Below are positions 16,359 through 25,233 of a stretch of DNA of 64,000 nt, one piece after another. Source of the DNA: Brevibacillus choshinensis (lineage in GTDB: Bacteria > Bacillota > Bacilli > Brevibacillales > Brevibacillaceae); NCBI RefSeq assembly GCF_016811915.1, contig NZ_CP069127.1, forward strand, positions 5,280,501-5,344,500. Reading direction: 5' to 3'. Positions within the stretch are counted from its first letter, which is position 1, and the number at the start of each line of letters is the position of its first letter. The notes below the pieces were generated by a model. That model was not told where the DNA came from. It was given only the letters and a program-made list of their open reading frames with translations, and ran no database searches. The translations under genes were made by a program, and so were the position numbers.

Positions 16359-17573
16359 ATGAGTGAGCACCGTATCCTCGTTACCTATTTGACGCAAGCA
16401 AAGGACCTGAACAAAAAAGCGGAATCGATCGCTGTAGGGATGACCGTCGGTTCCTGGACGGAATTGCCTGCCGCCAAGCAAGCCGAACTGAAACCCTACC
16501 TGGGCGAAGCCGTCAGCGCAACTCCATTGGAAGTTTTGGAAAATGGGGAAACGCGCGGCCTGATCACCGTGAGCTACCCGACACGCAACTTCACCAATGA
16601 CATCCCGTCCCTTTTGACTGGCATTTTCGGCAAGCTTTCCATGGACGGAAAAATCAAACTGATCGACATCGAGTTTCCGGACTCGTTCCTCGGTACATTC
16701 CCGGGTCCGAAATACGGCATTGAAGGGCTGCGCGGACGTCTCGATGCGCACGACCGCCCCCTTTTGATGAGCATCTTCAAATCGTGCCTCGGCCTTCCGT
16801 TCGATGATTTGAAGACGCAATTCCGCGCTCAGGCATTAGGCGGCGTTGACCTGGTCAAAGATGACGAAATTTTCTTTGCGGATGAACGCGCTCCTTTCCT
16901 CGAGCGGATCAAAGCGTTTAAACAGATCGCGATCGAGACCGAGGAGCAGATCGGCAAGCCCGTTCTCTACGCGGCAAACTTGACCGGACCTGTAAACGAA
17001 CTGAACGAAAAGGCGAAGCGTGCCGTAGAAGCAGGTGCCGATTGCCTGTTGTTCAACGTATTGGCATTTGGCTTCGATGCCCTGCACCGACTCGCGGCCG
17101 CCCCGGACGTACACGTTCCGATCATGGCTCACCCTGCTTTGGCCGGAGCGTATTATCCATCGCCCGATTACGGCATCGCGACCCCTCTCTTGCTCGGCAA
17201 ACTGATGCGCATCGCCGGGGCAGACCTGGTTCTGTTCCCATCTCCGTACGGAAACGTTGCCTTGGACAAAAACGAAGCCCTGGGGCTGGCAAAGAATCTG
17301 ACAGCGCCACTGGATGGGATTCGCCGTTCATTCCCGGTCCCTTCCGCAGGCATCCATCCGGGACTCGTGCCACAGCTGTTCGCTGACTTCGGATTGGATC
17401 AGATCGTCAATGCCGGCGGCGGCATCCACGGCCACCCAGGCGGTGCCACTGCAGGGGCACAGGCATTCGTCGCCGCGATCCGAGCAGTGACAGCAGGCCA
17501 AACCTTGCAAGAGGCTGCAGCTGCTTCCCCCGAGCTCTCCATCGCCCTCGAAAAGTGGGGTGGCGGACGATGA
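16359..17573 (+). CDS. mtnW: 2,3-diketo-5-methylthiopentyl-1-phosphate enolase (RuBisCO-like protein)
   Basis: About 404 residues from the ATG at 16359; GGAGG lies 13 bp upstream, slightly far. The frame is open further upstream but that part is riboswitch sequence. RuBisCO large-chain fold of the YkrW branch: the carbamylated lysine is Lys167 in GGVDLVKDDE, and the barrel motif FNVLAFGFDAL and the phosphate-loop region NAGGGIHGHPGGATAGAQA are present. Catalyses the enolisation step of methionine salvage; not a CO2-fixing enzyme. First gene of the operon, overlapping mtnX by 4 bp. Confidence 0.95.
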   Translation: MSEHRILVTYLTQAKDLNKKAESIAVGMTVGSWTELPAAKQAELKPYLGEAVSATPLEVLENGETRGLITVSYPTRNFTNDIPSLLTGIFGKLSMDGKIKLIDIEFPDSFLGTFPGPKYGIEGLRGRLDAHDRPLLMSIFKSCLGLPFDDLKTQFRAQALGGVDLVKDDEIFFADERAPFLERIKAFKQIAIETEEQIGKPVLYAANLTGPVNELNEKAKRAVEAGADCLLFNVLAFGFDALHRLAAAPDVHVPIMAHPALAGAYYPSPDYGIATPLLLGKLMRIAGADLVLFPSPYGNVALDKNEALGLAKNLTAPLDGIRRSFPVPSAGIHPGLVPQLFADFGLDQIVNAGGGIHGHPGGATAGAQAFVAAIRAVTAGQTLQEAAAASPELSIALEKWGGGR

Positions 17574-18244
17574 GCAAGAAGCTCGTACTGTTCTGCGATT
17601 TTGACGGAACGATTACCGAGAAGGACAACATCGTGGCCATTGTCCGCAAGTTTGCGCCCCCCGAGTGGGAAGCGTTGACCGAGCAGATTCTTTCGCAAAA
17701 AATCAGCGTGCAGGAAGGAGTAGGGAAGCTATTTCAGCTCCTTCCCTCCTCCCTGCGCGATCAGATCGTCGACTATATCACGACGGAAGCGACTATCCGG
17801 CCGGGCTTTGCCGACTTCGTGCGCTACTGCCGGGAAGAAGGCATCGAGTGGCTGGTGACTAGCGGCGGCATCGACTTTTTCGTGGATCCGATCCTGGCTC
17901 CCTTCGATCTGAAGGACGTCCCGATCTACTGCAACGGCAGCGATTTTTCAGGCGATAAGATCACCATTACGTGGCCGCATTCCTGTGACGATCATTGCTC
18001 CAACGGATGTGGAATGTGCAAAACGACCATCATTCGCCGCTACGACCCTGCAACGTACTTCCGCGTGGTCATCGGGGACTCGATTACCGATCTGGCAGGG
18101 GCGAAAATCGCGGATTTCGTCATCGCCCGCTCGTTTCTCGCACAAAAGGCACAGGAGCTTGAGCTGCCTCACCAATCCTTTGCCACATTCCATGATGTGA
18201 TCGCCATACTGCAAGATCTGAAACAACAACAGGAGGTCAGCTGA
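17570..18244 (+). CDS. mtnX: 2-hydroxy-3-keto-5-methylthiopentenyl-1-phosphate phosphatase
   Basis: 224 residues from the ATG that overlaps the mtnW stop (ATGA). HAD-superfamily phosphatase: the nucleophile motif FCDFDGTITEKDN has Asp10 and Asp12, motif II is WLVTSGGIDFF, and motif III/IV is VIGDSITDLAGAKIAD. A Cys-rich stretch (HCSNGCGMCKTTI, residues about 143-155) is typical of MtnX. Removes the phosphate from the enol product of MtnW to give the acireductone used by MtnD. Confidence 0.94.
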   Translation: MSKKLVLFCDFDGTITEKDNIVAIVRKFAPPEWEALTEQILSQKISVQEGVGKLFQLLPSSLRDQIVDYITTEATIRPGFADFVRYCREEGIEWLVTSGGIDFFVDPILAPFDLKDVPIYCNGSDFSGDKITITWPHSCDDHCSNGCGMCKTTIIRRYDPATYFRVVIGDSITDLAGAKIADFVIARSFLAQKAQELELPHQSFATFHDVIAILQDLKQQQEVS

Positions 18245-18247
18245 TTT

Positions 18248-18904
18248 ATGACAGCAACATTCGAACAACGTCTGGACGCGTTTCGCCGTCTGGATGACGT
18301 CAAAATGACGTTTGCCCGACGGGACTGGTTCCCCGGTACCAGCGGCAATCTTTCGATTAAAATAGAAAGTGAACCGCTGCAATTTGCGGTGACAGCCAGC
18401 GGCAAGGACAAAACCAAGCTATCCCCGGAAGATTATCTGGTGGTGGACAGAGATTCCCGCCCGGTGGACTCCACTTCGCTCAAGCCTTCCGCCGAAACAC
18501 TGATCCACGCCGTGGTATACAAGAAGTTTCCGCAGGCTGGTGCCTGCTTCCACGTCCATACCGTGTGGAACAATCTGATTTCAGAGCTGTATTTTGGACA
18601 ACGCGCCTTCTCTATACAAGGGCAAGAGCTGATCAAAGGTCTCGGCATCTGGGAAGAAAATGCAAGCATCACGGTTCCGATTGTTGAGAACTTTGCCGAT
18701 ATTCCGACCTTGGCTGCCGCTATCGAGAAAGTGATTACCCCGGAAGTGCCCGGCGTCCTGATCCGCAACCACGGCATTTACGCGTGGGGCGGCAATGATT
18801 TCGAGGCGAAACGCCACCTCGAAGCATTCGAATTCCTGTTTGAGTACCACGCCCGCTTGCTGCAGCTGCGTCAAGCTGTCGTGTCCACTACACCAACCAA
18901 TTAA
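18248..18904 (+). CDS. mtnB: Methylthioribulose-1-phosphate dehydratase
   Basis: 218 residues; 3 bp after mtnX, with AGGAGG before the ATG. Class II aldolase/adducin fold. Zinc ligands are His102 and His104 in CFHVHTVWNN and His175 in RNHGIYAWG. Dehydrates methylthioribulose-1-phosphate to the diketone that is the MtnW substrate. Confidence 0.95.
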   Translation: MTATFEQRLDAFRRLDDVKMTFARRDWFPGTSGNLSIKIESEPLQFAVTASGKDKTKLSPEDYLVVDRDSRPVDSTSLKPSAETLIHAVVYKKFPQAGACFHVHTVWNNLISELYFGQRAFSIQGQELIKGLGIWEENASITVPIVENFADIPTLAAAIEKVITPEVPGVLIRNHGIYAWGGNDFEAKRHLEAFEFLFEYHARLLQLRQAVVSTTPTN

Positions 18905-18918
18905 GGAGGAACCTAACC

Positions 18919-19431
18919 ATGGCCCAAATTCGTTTTCACGACAACAACGAGCGCATCAGTTCTCCTGAGGAAGTCATTTCCTTCCTCGATACGCAAGAGA
19001 TCATCTATGAAAAATGGGGAGTAGACCGCCTGGATCCGAAACACCGCGACAACTACAGCCCAACGGATGAAGAAAAGCAAGAAATCCTCGACACGTTCAA
19101 ACCAGAGATCGATGCGATCAGTGCTCGCCGCGGCTATCTGACCGCTGACATCATCGTCCTGTCCGACAAGACTCCCAATCTGGATGAGCTCCTCGTCAAA
19201 TTCAAAGGCGAGCATCATCATACAGATGACGAGTGCCGCTTCTGCGTAGACGGCCACGGCATCTTTGCCATCAAAGGCAAAGATGGACGCTACTTCGACG
19301 TCGAGCTGGAGCCAGGCGACCTGATCTCCGTACCGCCGAACTTCCGTCACTACTTCACGCTGATGGATGACCGCAAAATCAAAGCGATCCGCCTGTTCGT
19401 GACCCCGGCAGGCTGGGAAGCGATCTATTAA
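18919..19431 (+). CDS. mtnD: Acireductone dioxygenase (cupin, Fe/Ni)
   Basis: 170 residues, last gene of the operon, with AAGGAGG before the ATG. Cupin metal ligands are His99, His101 and Glu105 in GEHHHTDDECRF and His144 in PPNFRHYF. With Fe2+ it yields the methionine keto-acid and formate; with Ni2+ it yields a dead-end product with CO. No dedicated transaminase (mtnE) or nucleosidase (mtnN) follows, so these steps are encoded elsewhere. Confidence 0.95.
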   Translation: MAQIRFHDNNERISSPEEVISFLDTQEIIYEKWGVDRLDPKHRDNYSPTDEEKQEILDTFKPEIDAISARRGYLTADIIVLSDKTPNLDELLVKFKGEHHHTDDECRFCVDGHGIFAIKGKDGRYFDVELEPGDLISVPPNFRHYFTLMDDRKIKAIRLFVTPAGWEAIY

Positions 19432-19444
19432 TTACGAGGAAAAA

Positions 19445-19479
19445 CGAAAACACCCCGGCCATGGCCAGGGTGTTTTTTC
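19445..19479. terminator. Bidirectional terminator between mtnD and the gerC-type gene
   Basis: AACACCC..GGCCATGGCC..GGGTGTT forms a near-perfect hairpin with T-runs in both directions (TTTTTT after it on plus, TTTTCG on minus), serving the two convergent operons. Confidence 0.85.
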
Positions 19480-19480
19480 G

Positions 19481-20596
19481 TCATTTGACGATACCGTTCC
19501 CTTTAATCGTGACATCTGGAACGATGCGCACTGTCGCTTGGGCAAACGTATTCGGCCAGTCATTCTCGATCTTCTTCCATTCCGGATAGGCATGGGCACG
19601 GGCGTATAGTCCAAACCCGAACGGATCAATCTTCAGCTTTTGGCATTTCGTAATCAACTTCTGATATTCATGGAGTATCTCCTTCTCAATCACTTTCTCC
19701 ATCTTTACGTAATCCTTTTCCATATCAAACGGGAATTGCCGTTCGGAAATGGAAACGCGCAGCTTCATGTCGACATCAAACTGAAATCGGCCATCGACAT
19801 AGGTTGCTTTTATTTTTTTGTCGACGCCTTTGACAAAATAGCTGATCCGTTTTTTCACGATCTTTTTATCCTGCTGCCCATCCGGGTAAGGCATGCTCAG
19901 CGAGATTTCGCCTATTTTTCCATGTAGCAGCATTTGCAAGTAGGGCGTCTCATCACCTGAGATGAGAGTTGCAAAGGCCCCCTTTTCAGTCAGCAATGCC
20001 GTTCCCATCACCTTCACTTCTTTATTCTTATCCAGTTTGGTGATGGAAGGCGTCATTCCCTTTTCATACATCTGACGGTGCAGCTCCTGCATCGTCGTCT
20101 TGACGGTGACATTCCTGCGATTGGCCGTATCGATCAATTTGGTCAAGTGCAGGGCGATTCGCGGCTTGGTGGGTGGTGAACTGTGAAACAGGTCGTGTAC
20201 AGGTCCATCAAATGAAACCATACGGGCATTGACACTGAATCGCGCATCACGGTACACCACATCCATCAACCGAAACCAGTCAGGCGTTTCCAAAAGCCGT
20301 TTGCCCACGCAAAACACCTGTATTTTGCCTGCTAACGTCACTCCCGAAACAATTTCATCAAACCTTCCTCTCGCCTGCCTCAGCGATTCCGCCCTGATGC
20401 CGTATTCCTCCGATTTCACCTTGGCTTCCCGGTTGAAGACAGGGCTGGAAACATAGTATAGCAGCTCGTTTTTTTCATTCAGGTCCAGACCGACCATGAG
20501 CGAAAGAGTCGCATCCTCCAAATCAATCCGGTCCATACATCCTGGCAAAGATAGGAGCACGATGATCGAAAGCAAGATATGCAGAGCTTTTCTCAT
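19481..20596 (-). CDS. Spore germination lipoprotein, GerC-type subunit
   Basis: 371 residues. Signal peptide with the lipobox SLPGC, Cys20 lipidated, followed by MDRIDLEDATLSLMVGLDLNEKNELLYYVSSPVF, the characteristic start of Ger(x)C proteins. C subunits anchor on the outer face of the spore inner membrane and form the germinant receptor with the A and B subunits. Last gene of the gerA-gerB-gerC type operon, overlapping the B gene by 4 bp. Germinant specificity cannot be told. Confidence 0.92.
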   Translation of the reverse strand: MRKALHILLSIIVLLSLPGCMDRIDLEDATLSLMVGLDLNEKNELLYYVSSPVFNREAKVKSEEYGIRAESLRQARGRFDEIVSGVTLAGKIQVFCVGKRLLETPDWFRLMDVVYRDARFSVNARMVSFDGPVHDLFHSSPPTKPRIALHLTKLIDTANRRNVTVKTTMQELHRQMYEKGMTPSITKLDKNKEVKVMGTALLTEKGAFATLISGDETPYLQMLLHGKIGEISLSMPYPDGQQDKKIVKKRISYFVKGVDKKIKATYVDGRFQFDVDMKLRVSISERQFPFDMEKDYVKMEKVIEKEILHEYQKLITKCQKLKIDPFGFGLYARAHAYPEWKKIENDWPNTFAQATVRIVPDVTIKGNGIVK

Positions 20597-21693
20597 ACCT
20601 TTTGCCCCACAGACGTTTTTCGCAGGAATAGCATCGCAATGCTCAGCAGAACCGGGAACGCATATGCGAAAATGAACCCGATCTTCCCCCAGAGGTCCAC
20701 CAGCTTGCTCAAGTCGCTAAAGGATGGCGTGTACAGCCAACCTACGATGATAATCAGCAGCAGAAAGATTTGCAGATGCCGCCGATGGTCCTGGTGGCCA
20801 AGCAGCTGGCTGGTGGAAAACACAGTGAAGTAGATGTACGGAAATCCCGTTGTCGACAGGATGAACAGAAAAAAGGCAAGGAAGATGATATCGACCCGCT
20901 CCAGAAACCGAAATTCGATCACTTTCCACAGCCCTAAAGTGGGCCACGTGAATTGCGTAATCTCGTCCGGACTAAAAAAGCCGAAGCAGAAAATGGTCAC
21001 TGATAGAAAGACCAGCATCGACAGTGTATTGGCGACCACAATTCCAGCCGCTGCATACTGCTTTTTTTGGAGAAACGGATACAGATAAAAGGCAAGCTCA
21101 AAGCCTAGAAAGGATAGCACGGTCGATTGAGTGGCGTGCAGAATCGGTTTCCAACCCTCCTTGATCACGGGCAGCAAATGAACCCAATTCATCTTGGGCC
21201 ACGTCGTTATCAGGACAACCGGCATCCACAATGTCAGGTAAAAAACCAATTCCGAATACCGACCCAGTATCCGAACACCGCCCTGAATGACTTGATAGGC
21301 AGGAATGGTAAACAGAAGCACGATGATAAAGGAAGGTGTCTGCGGCAGCAGCCATACATTGATCAAGGATATGGCATACGCAAAAATAGTCGCGGCTGCG
21401 AGGAGACAATACAGAGTGAGGATGAGGACAGCCACTTTCCCCAGCCATTTTCCAAGCAGCAGCTGAAGGATTTCCACTATCGACATCTCCGGACGGCGCT
21501 TCATGGCCGATACCAGAATCAGGCTGACGACCATCGCCATGATCCCCCCGATGATGATGGAGATCCAGCCATCTGTCCCCGCTTTGGCGGCGAGGTCTCT
21601 TGGCATCGTCAGCATGCCGATCCCTACTTGTGTGCCATGAATCAAGAGAATGTATTGCATGACTGTTATTTCGTTGTAGGCATATTTTTTCAT
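20593..21693 (-). CDS. Spore germination permease-like protein, GerB-type subunit
   Basis: 366 residues from the ATG at 21693; the longer frame runs into the gerA gene and is rejected because AGGGGGA lies just before this ATG, which overlaps the gerA stop (ATGA). About ten hydrophobic helices; amino-acid/polyamine permease-like fold (YILLIHGTQVGIGMLTMPRDLAAKAGTDGW at the start). B subunits are thought to bind the germinant. Middle gene of the operon. Confidence 0.92.
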   Translation of the reverse strand: MKKYAYNEITVMQYILLIHGTQVGIGMLTMPRDLAAKAGTDGWISIIIGGIMAMVVSLILVSAMKRRPEMSIVEILQLLLGKWLGKVAVLILTLYCLLAAATIFAYAISLINVWLLPQTPSFIIVLLFTIPAYQVIQGGVRILGRYSELVFYLTLWMPVVLITTWPKMNWVHLLPVIKEGWKPILHATQSTVLSFLGFELAFYLYPFLQKKQYAAAGIVVANTLSMLVFLSVTIFCFGFFSPDEITQFTWPTLGLWKVIEFRFLERVDIIFLAFFLFILSTTGFPYIYFTVFSTSQLLGHQDHRRHLQIFLLLIIIVGWLYTPSFSDLSKLVDLWGKIGFIFAYAFPVLLSIAMLFLRKTSVGQKV

Positions 21694-23231
21694 TGACCAT
21701 CCCCCTGGGGACGATTGTCTCCCTGCCTCTTCGTTTGTCTCGCTCTGGCGCTGAGAGGCCGGTTTTTCATATTCCAAAGTGGCAAGCGGACGAACAGGTC
21801 CTTCCAATCTGAGAACCGGGTCGGGGCCAGCGGACTTCCGTAGGGAACCCCTAATGACTCCAGCGAGATCAAATGGCCGATCAACGTCATCAGCCCAATG
21901 ATGATACCGACTACCCCGAACATCGCTGCCAGGCCCATCATCACAAAGCGCAGCAGGCGCAGGGCCGAAGCCATGTCGTAATTCGGAATGATGAACGAGG
22001 CGATGGCGGTAAAAGCCACGACGATGACCATGATATTGCTGACGACGCCTGCCTGAACGACGGCATTGCCGATTACGATACCACCGACGATACCGACGGT
22101 CTGGCCAATGGGAGCAGGCAGCCGCACACCCGCTTCCCGCAGCATTTCCAGTGTCAGCTCCATCAGCATGGCTTCCAGCATGGGCGGAAAGGGAACTCGC
22201 TCTCTCGACTCCCCTACCGAGAGAATCAGATCGATCGGGATCACCTCATAGTTAAAAGATACGAGGGCGATATAAGTGGCGGGCAGAAAGGTTGCCACTA
22301 AAAAGGCCAGATAGCGGAGCAGGCGAATAAAGGTCGCAACAGGCCAACGTGTGCTGTAATCATCCACATTTTGAAAGAAGGATGCAAACGTCGTGGGACC
22401 GACGAGCACACTGGGCGAACGGTCCACAATGACGGCGATCCTCCCCTGCAAAAGATGCGAGGCAACAGAATCCGGCCGCTCTGTCAACACGAATTGGGGA
22501 AACGGCGACCACGGATTGTCCTCAATCAGCTCCTCCAGTTCACCGGTGTTGATGACGGCATCGATGTCGATCATTTTAATCCTGTCTTCCAGCTCCTTCA
22601 AAACATCCGGGTTGATGATGTCATCCATGTACATGACGGAAATCTTGCCCCTCCCCCGTGCCCCTATTCGAAACTGCTTGATCTTCAGTTCTCGATTGGG
22701 TATGTACCGGCGGATCAGCGCGATATTTTGAATGTCTGTCTCGACAAAACCCTGATGGGCCCCCTTTAAAGAAGCTTCCAATTGCGGGTCTTCTACCGCT
22801 CGCTGGGGCCAGCCATGCGTCTCTGCCACTAAAGCCTCTGTCCGCCCCTCCACGAACAAAACGCTGCTCCCCTGCAAAATCTCTTCCTCTACCGCTCCAA
22901 AATCGTAGACGGTCGAAACGGCTCCCACGGATAAGAGATCAAAGATGCTGGTACTCGTATGTTCTCCGGGATTCAGCAAAGGCCGGAGCATATTGTTGTT
23001 AATGGAGCTTTTGTCCACCAGCCCGGATAAATAGACTAAAGCTACCGGCCCTTCCACAAACGTGCTTTCAAAGGTGCGGATGACCAAATCCGGCGTCATG
23101 GTAAAGATGTTCTGGAGCAACCGTATGTTTTCGTCCAGCTGTTCGGCAATCGGCTGAATGGGGCCCATGATCGGGCGTTGCCTCATGGCAGCCAGTGCCT
23201 GTTTTCTGCCCAACCATCCTTTCAGACTCAT
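21690..23231 (-). CDS. Spore germination protein, GerA-type subunit
   Basis: 513 residues. N-terminal soluble domain (about 1-290) containing FVEGPVALVYLSGLVDKSSI and ERPDSVASHLLQGRIAVIVDRSPSVLVGPTTF, the GerA hallmark. Several C-terminal membrane helices follow, with EAMLMELTLEMLREAGVRLPAPIGQTVGIVGGIVIG. First gene of the operon. A subunits of germinant receptors have recently been proposed to form the ion channel. The paralogue at 59383-60768 has the same plan with a shorter N-terminus. Confidence 0.93.
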   Translation of the reverse strand: MSLKGWLGRKQALAAMRQRPIMGPIQPIAEQLDENIRLLQNIFTMTPDLVIRTFESTFVEGPVALVYLSGLVDKSSINNNMLRPLLNPGEHTSTSIFDLLSVGAVSTVYDFGAVEEEILQGSSVLFVEGRTEALVAETHGWPQRAVEDPQLEASLKGAHQGFVETDIQNIALIRRYIPNRELKIKQFRIGARGRGKISVMYMDDIINPDVLKELEDRIKMIDIDAVINTGELEELIEDNPWSPFPQFVLTERPDSVASHLLQGRIAVIVDRSPSVLVGPTTFASFFQNVDDYSTRWPVATFIRLLRYLAFLVATFLPATYIALVSFNYEVIPIDLILSVGESRERVPFPPMLEAMLMELTLEMLREAGVRLPAPIGQTVGIVGGIVIGNAVVQAGVVSNIMVIVVAFTAIASFIIPNYDMASALRLLRFVMMGLAAMFGVVGIIIGLMTLIGHLISLESLGVPYGSPLAPTRFSDWKDLFVRLPLWNMKNRPLSARARQTKRQGDNRPQGDGQ

Positions 23232-23350
23232 CTTTCCACGTTCCTTGACATTTTTTGATTTTGCTCTTGTTATCGTTGGTGAAGAATGCCAATAATATGC
23301 ACGCTAAGTCAAGATCAAACACGGCGGGCTGGCAAAAGTAAAGCAGGCAC

Positions 23351-23386
23351 AAAAATAAGGAGCGAGGGAATCATCCCCCGCTCCTA
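23351..23386 (-). terminator. Terminator of the fadNAE operon
   Basis: On the minus strand GGAGCGGGGG pairs with CCCTCGCTCC, followed by TTATTTTTG. It ends the operon and insulates the gerA-type operon downstream. Confidence 0.8.
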
Positions 23387-23409
23387 TTCCTGCGATGAGC
23401 AAACGTTTA

Positions 23410-25188
23410 TTAGAGAGCGTAACCGTCAGCTTCGAGCACACGATCTGCAATCGCACGCTTCAGGTGCACTGTATTTACAGGCGTGCGACGAGTCAGCTTT
23501 TTCAAAATCGACAAGCGCAGACGAAGGTCGTCCCCTTCCTCCATTGCGGCCAGAGCTTCTTTGGCCCAGCCCTCGATTCGATCGAACGCTTCCTGTACGT
23601 AAACAGTAGTCAAATCCAGCTTTTGCTGTTCGCTTTCCAGCCCGTTTGCCGCAATCGCTTTTTCGGTACGTTTGACAATGCTGTCCATTGCGTACAGCTC
23701 GATCAGCATGTCTGCCGCAAATGCCAGCAGCTCTTGCTCTTTGGAAATGGCTTGCTGGTACTTCATCAGCGCAGAGCCTGCCACCATCAGGATGATTTTG
23801 CGCGTCATGTCGATCAGATGCTTTTCAGCAGCCAGCGGCGCGTCTTCAATCTCCTGCGGATAGTAGCTCATCAACTCTTGCTGCAGGTTCGCAGCAGCCT
23901 GCAGCAGCGGCAGCTCACCCTTCATCGCTTTCTTCACCAAGGTATCCGGAATCAGCAAACGGTTGATTTCGTTGGTTCCTTCGAAGATGCGATTGATCCG
24001 GGAGTCGCGGTACATGTTCTCGATTTCATATTCAGACATGAAGCCGTATCCGCCGTGGATCTGCACGCCCTCATCCACGCAGTAGTCCAGAACCTCTGTA
24101 GCGAACACCTTGTTGATGGAGCACTCGATCGCATAGTCAGCGATCGCTTTCGCTACCTCCGGACCTTCATCCGCTTTTTCACCCAGACGGGTCAATGCTG
24201 TATCGAACAGACCCACCGTGCGATATACCGAGCTTTCAGCCGCGTATGTTTTCAACGCCATGTTGGCCAGTTTGTTTTTGATCAGTGTGAAGTTGGCGAT
24301 CGGTGTCTTGAATTGCTTGCGCTCCTTGGCGTACCTCGTCGCAATCTCCAGCGCACGTTTTGCCGATCCAACAGCTCCCACGGCGAGCTTGTAGCGACCT
24401 ACGTTCAAGATGTTGAACGCGATGACGTGTCCTCTGCCTGGTTCGCCCAACAGATTTTCCACGGGTACAGGAACATCCTGCAGGATCACGGTGCGAGTCG
24501 AAGAGCTCTTGATCCCCATCTTTTTCTCTTCCGCACCGAACGATACGCCCGGGAACGTACGCTCCACGATAAAGGCTGTAAACTTGTCGCCGTCGATTTT
24601 CGCATAGACAATGAATACGTCCGCAAAGCCTGCGTTTGTGATCCACTGCTTTTCCCCGTTCAGGATGTAATGCGTGCCGTCTGCCGAGAGCATTGCCGTC
24701 GTTTTTGCTCCGAGAGCATCCGAGCCGGAGCCTGGTTCTGTCAGGCAATAGGCAGCGATGCGCGCACCGGATGCGAGATCAGGCAAATAGCGGCGCTTTT
24801 GATCGTCATTTCCAAAGTATACGATCGGCAAGGAGCCAATCCCTACGTGAGCGCCGTAGCTCAGCGCAAAGCCGCGTGCGAGAGAGAACTTCTCTGTCAC
24901 CAGAGCGGTACTGACTTTATCCAGTCCCAGTCCCTCGTACTTCTCCGGCACATCCCCTGCCAAGAGTCCGAGTTCACCGGCTTCCTTCAGCAGGCGTGCG
25001 GAGATGTCAAAATGGTGGTTTTCGAGTTCCTCCAGATGCGGGCGCACTTCGTTATTGATGAAGTCTTCCGTCGTCTTGGCGATCATCTTTTGCTCTTCGG
25101 TATACTCTTCCGGCACAAATACATCGTCAGCCGAACCCGCATCAATCAGAAAGCTACCACCACGGATCAATTCTTTTGTATCTGCCAT
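23410..25188 (-). CDS. fadE: Acyl-CoA dehydrogenase
   Basis: 592 residues, matching the long bacillar FadE. FAD-dependent first oxidation of beta-oxidation. The acyl-CoA dehydrogenase domains are recognisable: AYCLTEPGSGSDALG in the middle domain, and IQIHGGYGFMSEYEIENMYRDSRINRIFEGTNEINRL in the C-terminal domain, followed by the extra C-terminal helical domain. Third gene of the fadN-fadA-fadE operon, 45 bp after fadA. Confidence 0.93.
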   Translation of the reverse strand: MADTKELIRGGSFLIDAGSADDVFVPEEYTEEQKMIAKTTEDFINNEVRPHLEELENHHFDISARLLKEAGELGLLAGDVPEKYEGLGLDKVSTALVTEKFSLARGFALSYGAHVGIGSLPIVYFGNDDQKRRYLPDLASGARIAAYCLTEPGSGSDALGAKTTAMLSADGTHYILNGEKQWITNAGFADVFIVYAKIDGDKFTAFIVERTFPGVSFGAEEKKMGIKSSSTRTVILQDVPVPVENLLGEPGRGHVIAFNILNVGRYKLAVGAVGSAKRALEIATRYAKERKQFKTPIANFTLIKNKLANMALKTYAAESSVYRTVGLFDTALTRLGEKADEGPEVAKAIADYAIECSINKVFATEVLDYCVDEGVQIHGGYGFMSEYEIENMYRDSRINRIFEGTNEINRLLIPDTLVKKAMKGELPLLQAAANLQQELMSYYPQEIEDAPLAAEKHLIDMTRKIILMVAGSALMKYQQAISKEQELLAFAADMLIELYAMDSIVKRTEKAIAANGLESEQQKLDLTTVYVQEAFDRIEGWAKEALAAMEEGDDLRLRLSILKKLTRRTPVNTVHLKRAIADRVLEADGYAL

Positions 25189-25233
25189 TGCAATCCCTCT
25201 CCTTTATCTTTTCTATTTGATGGGTGCCAGGAT

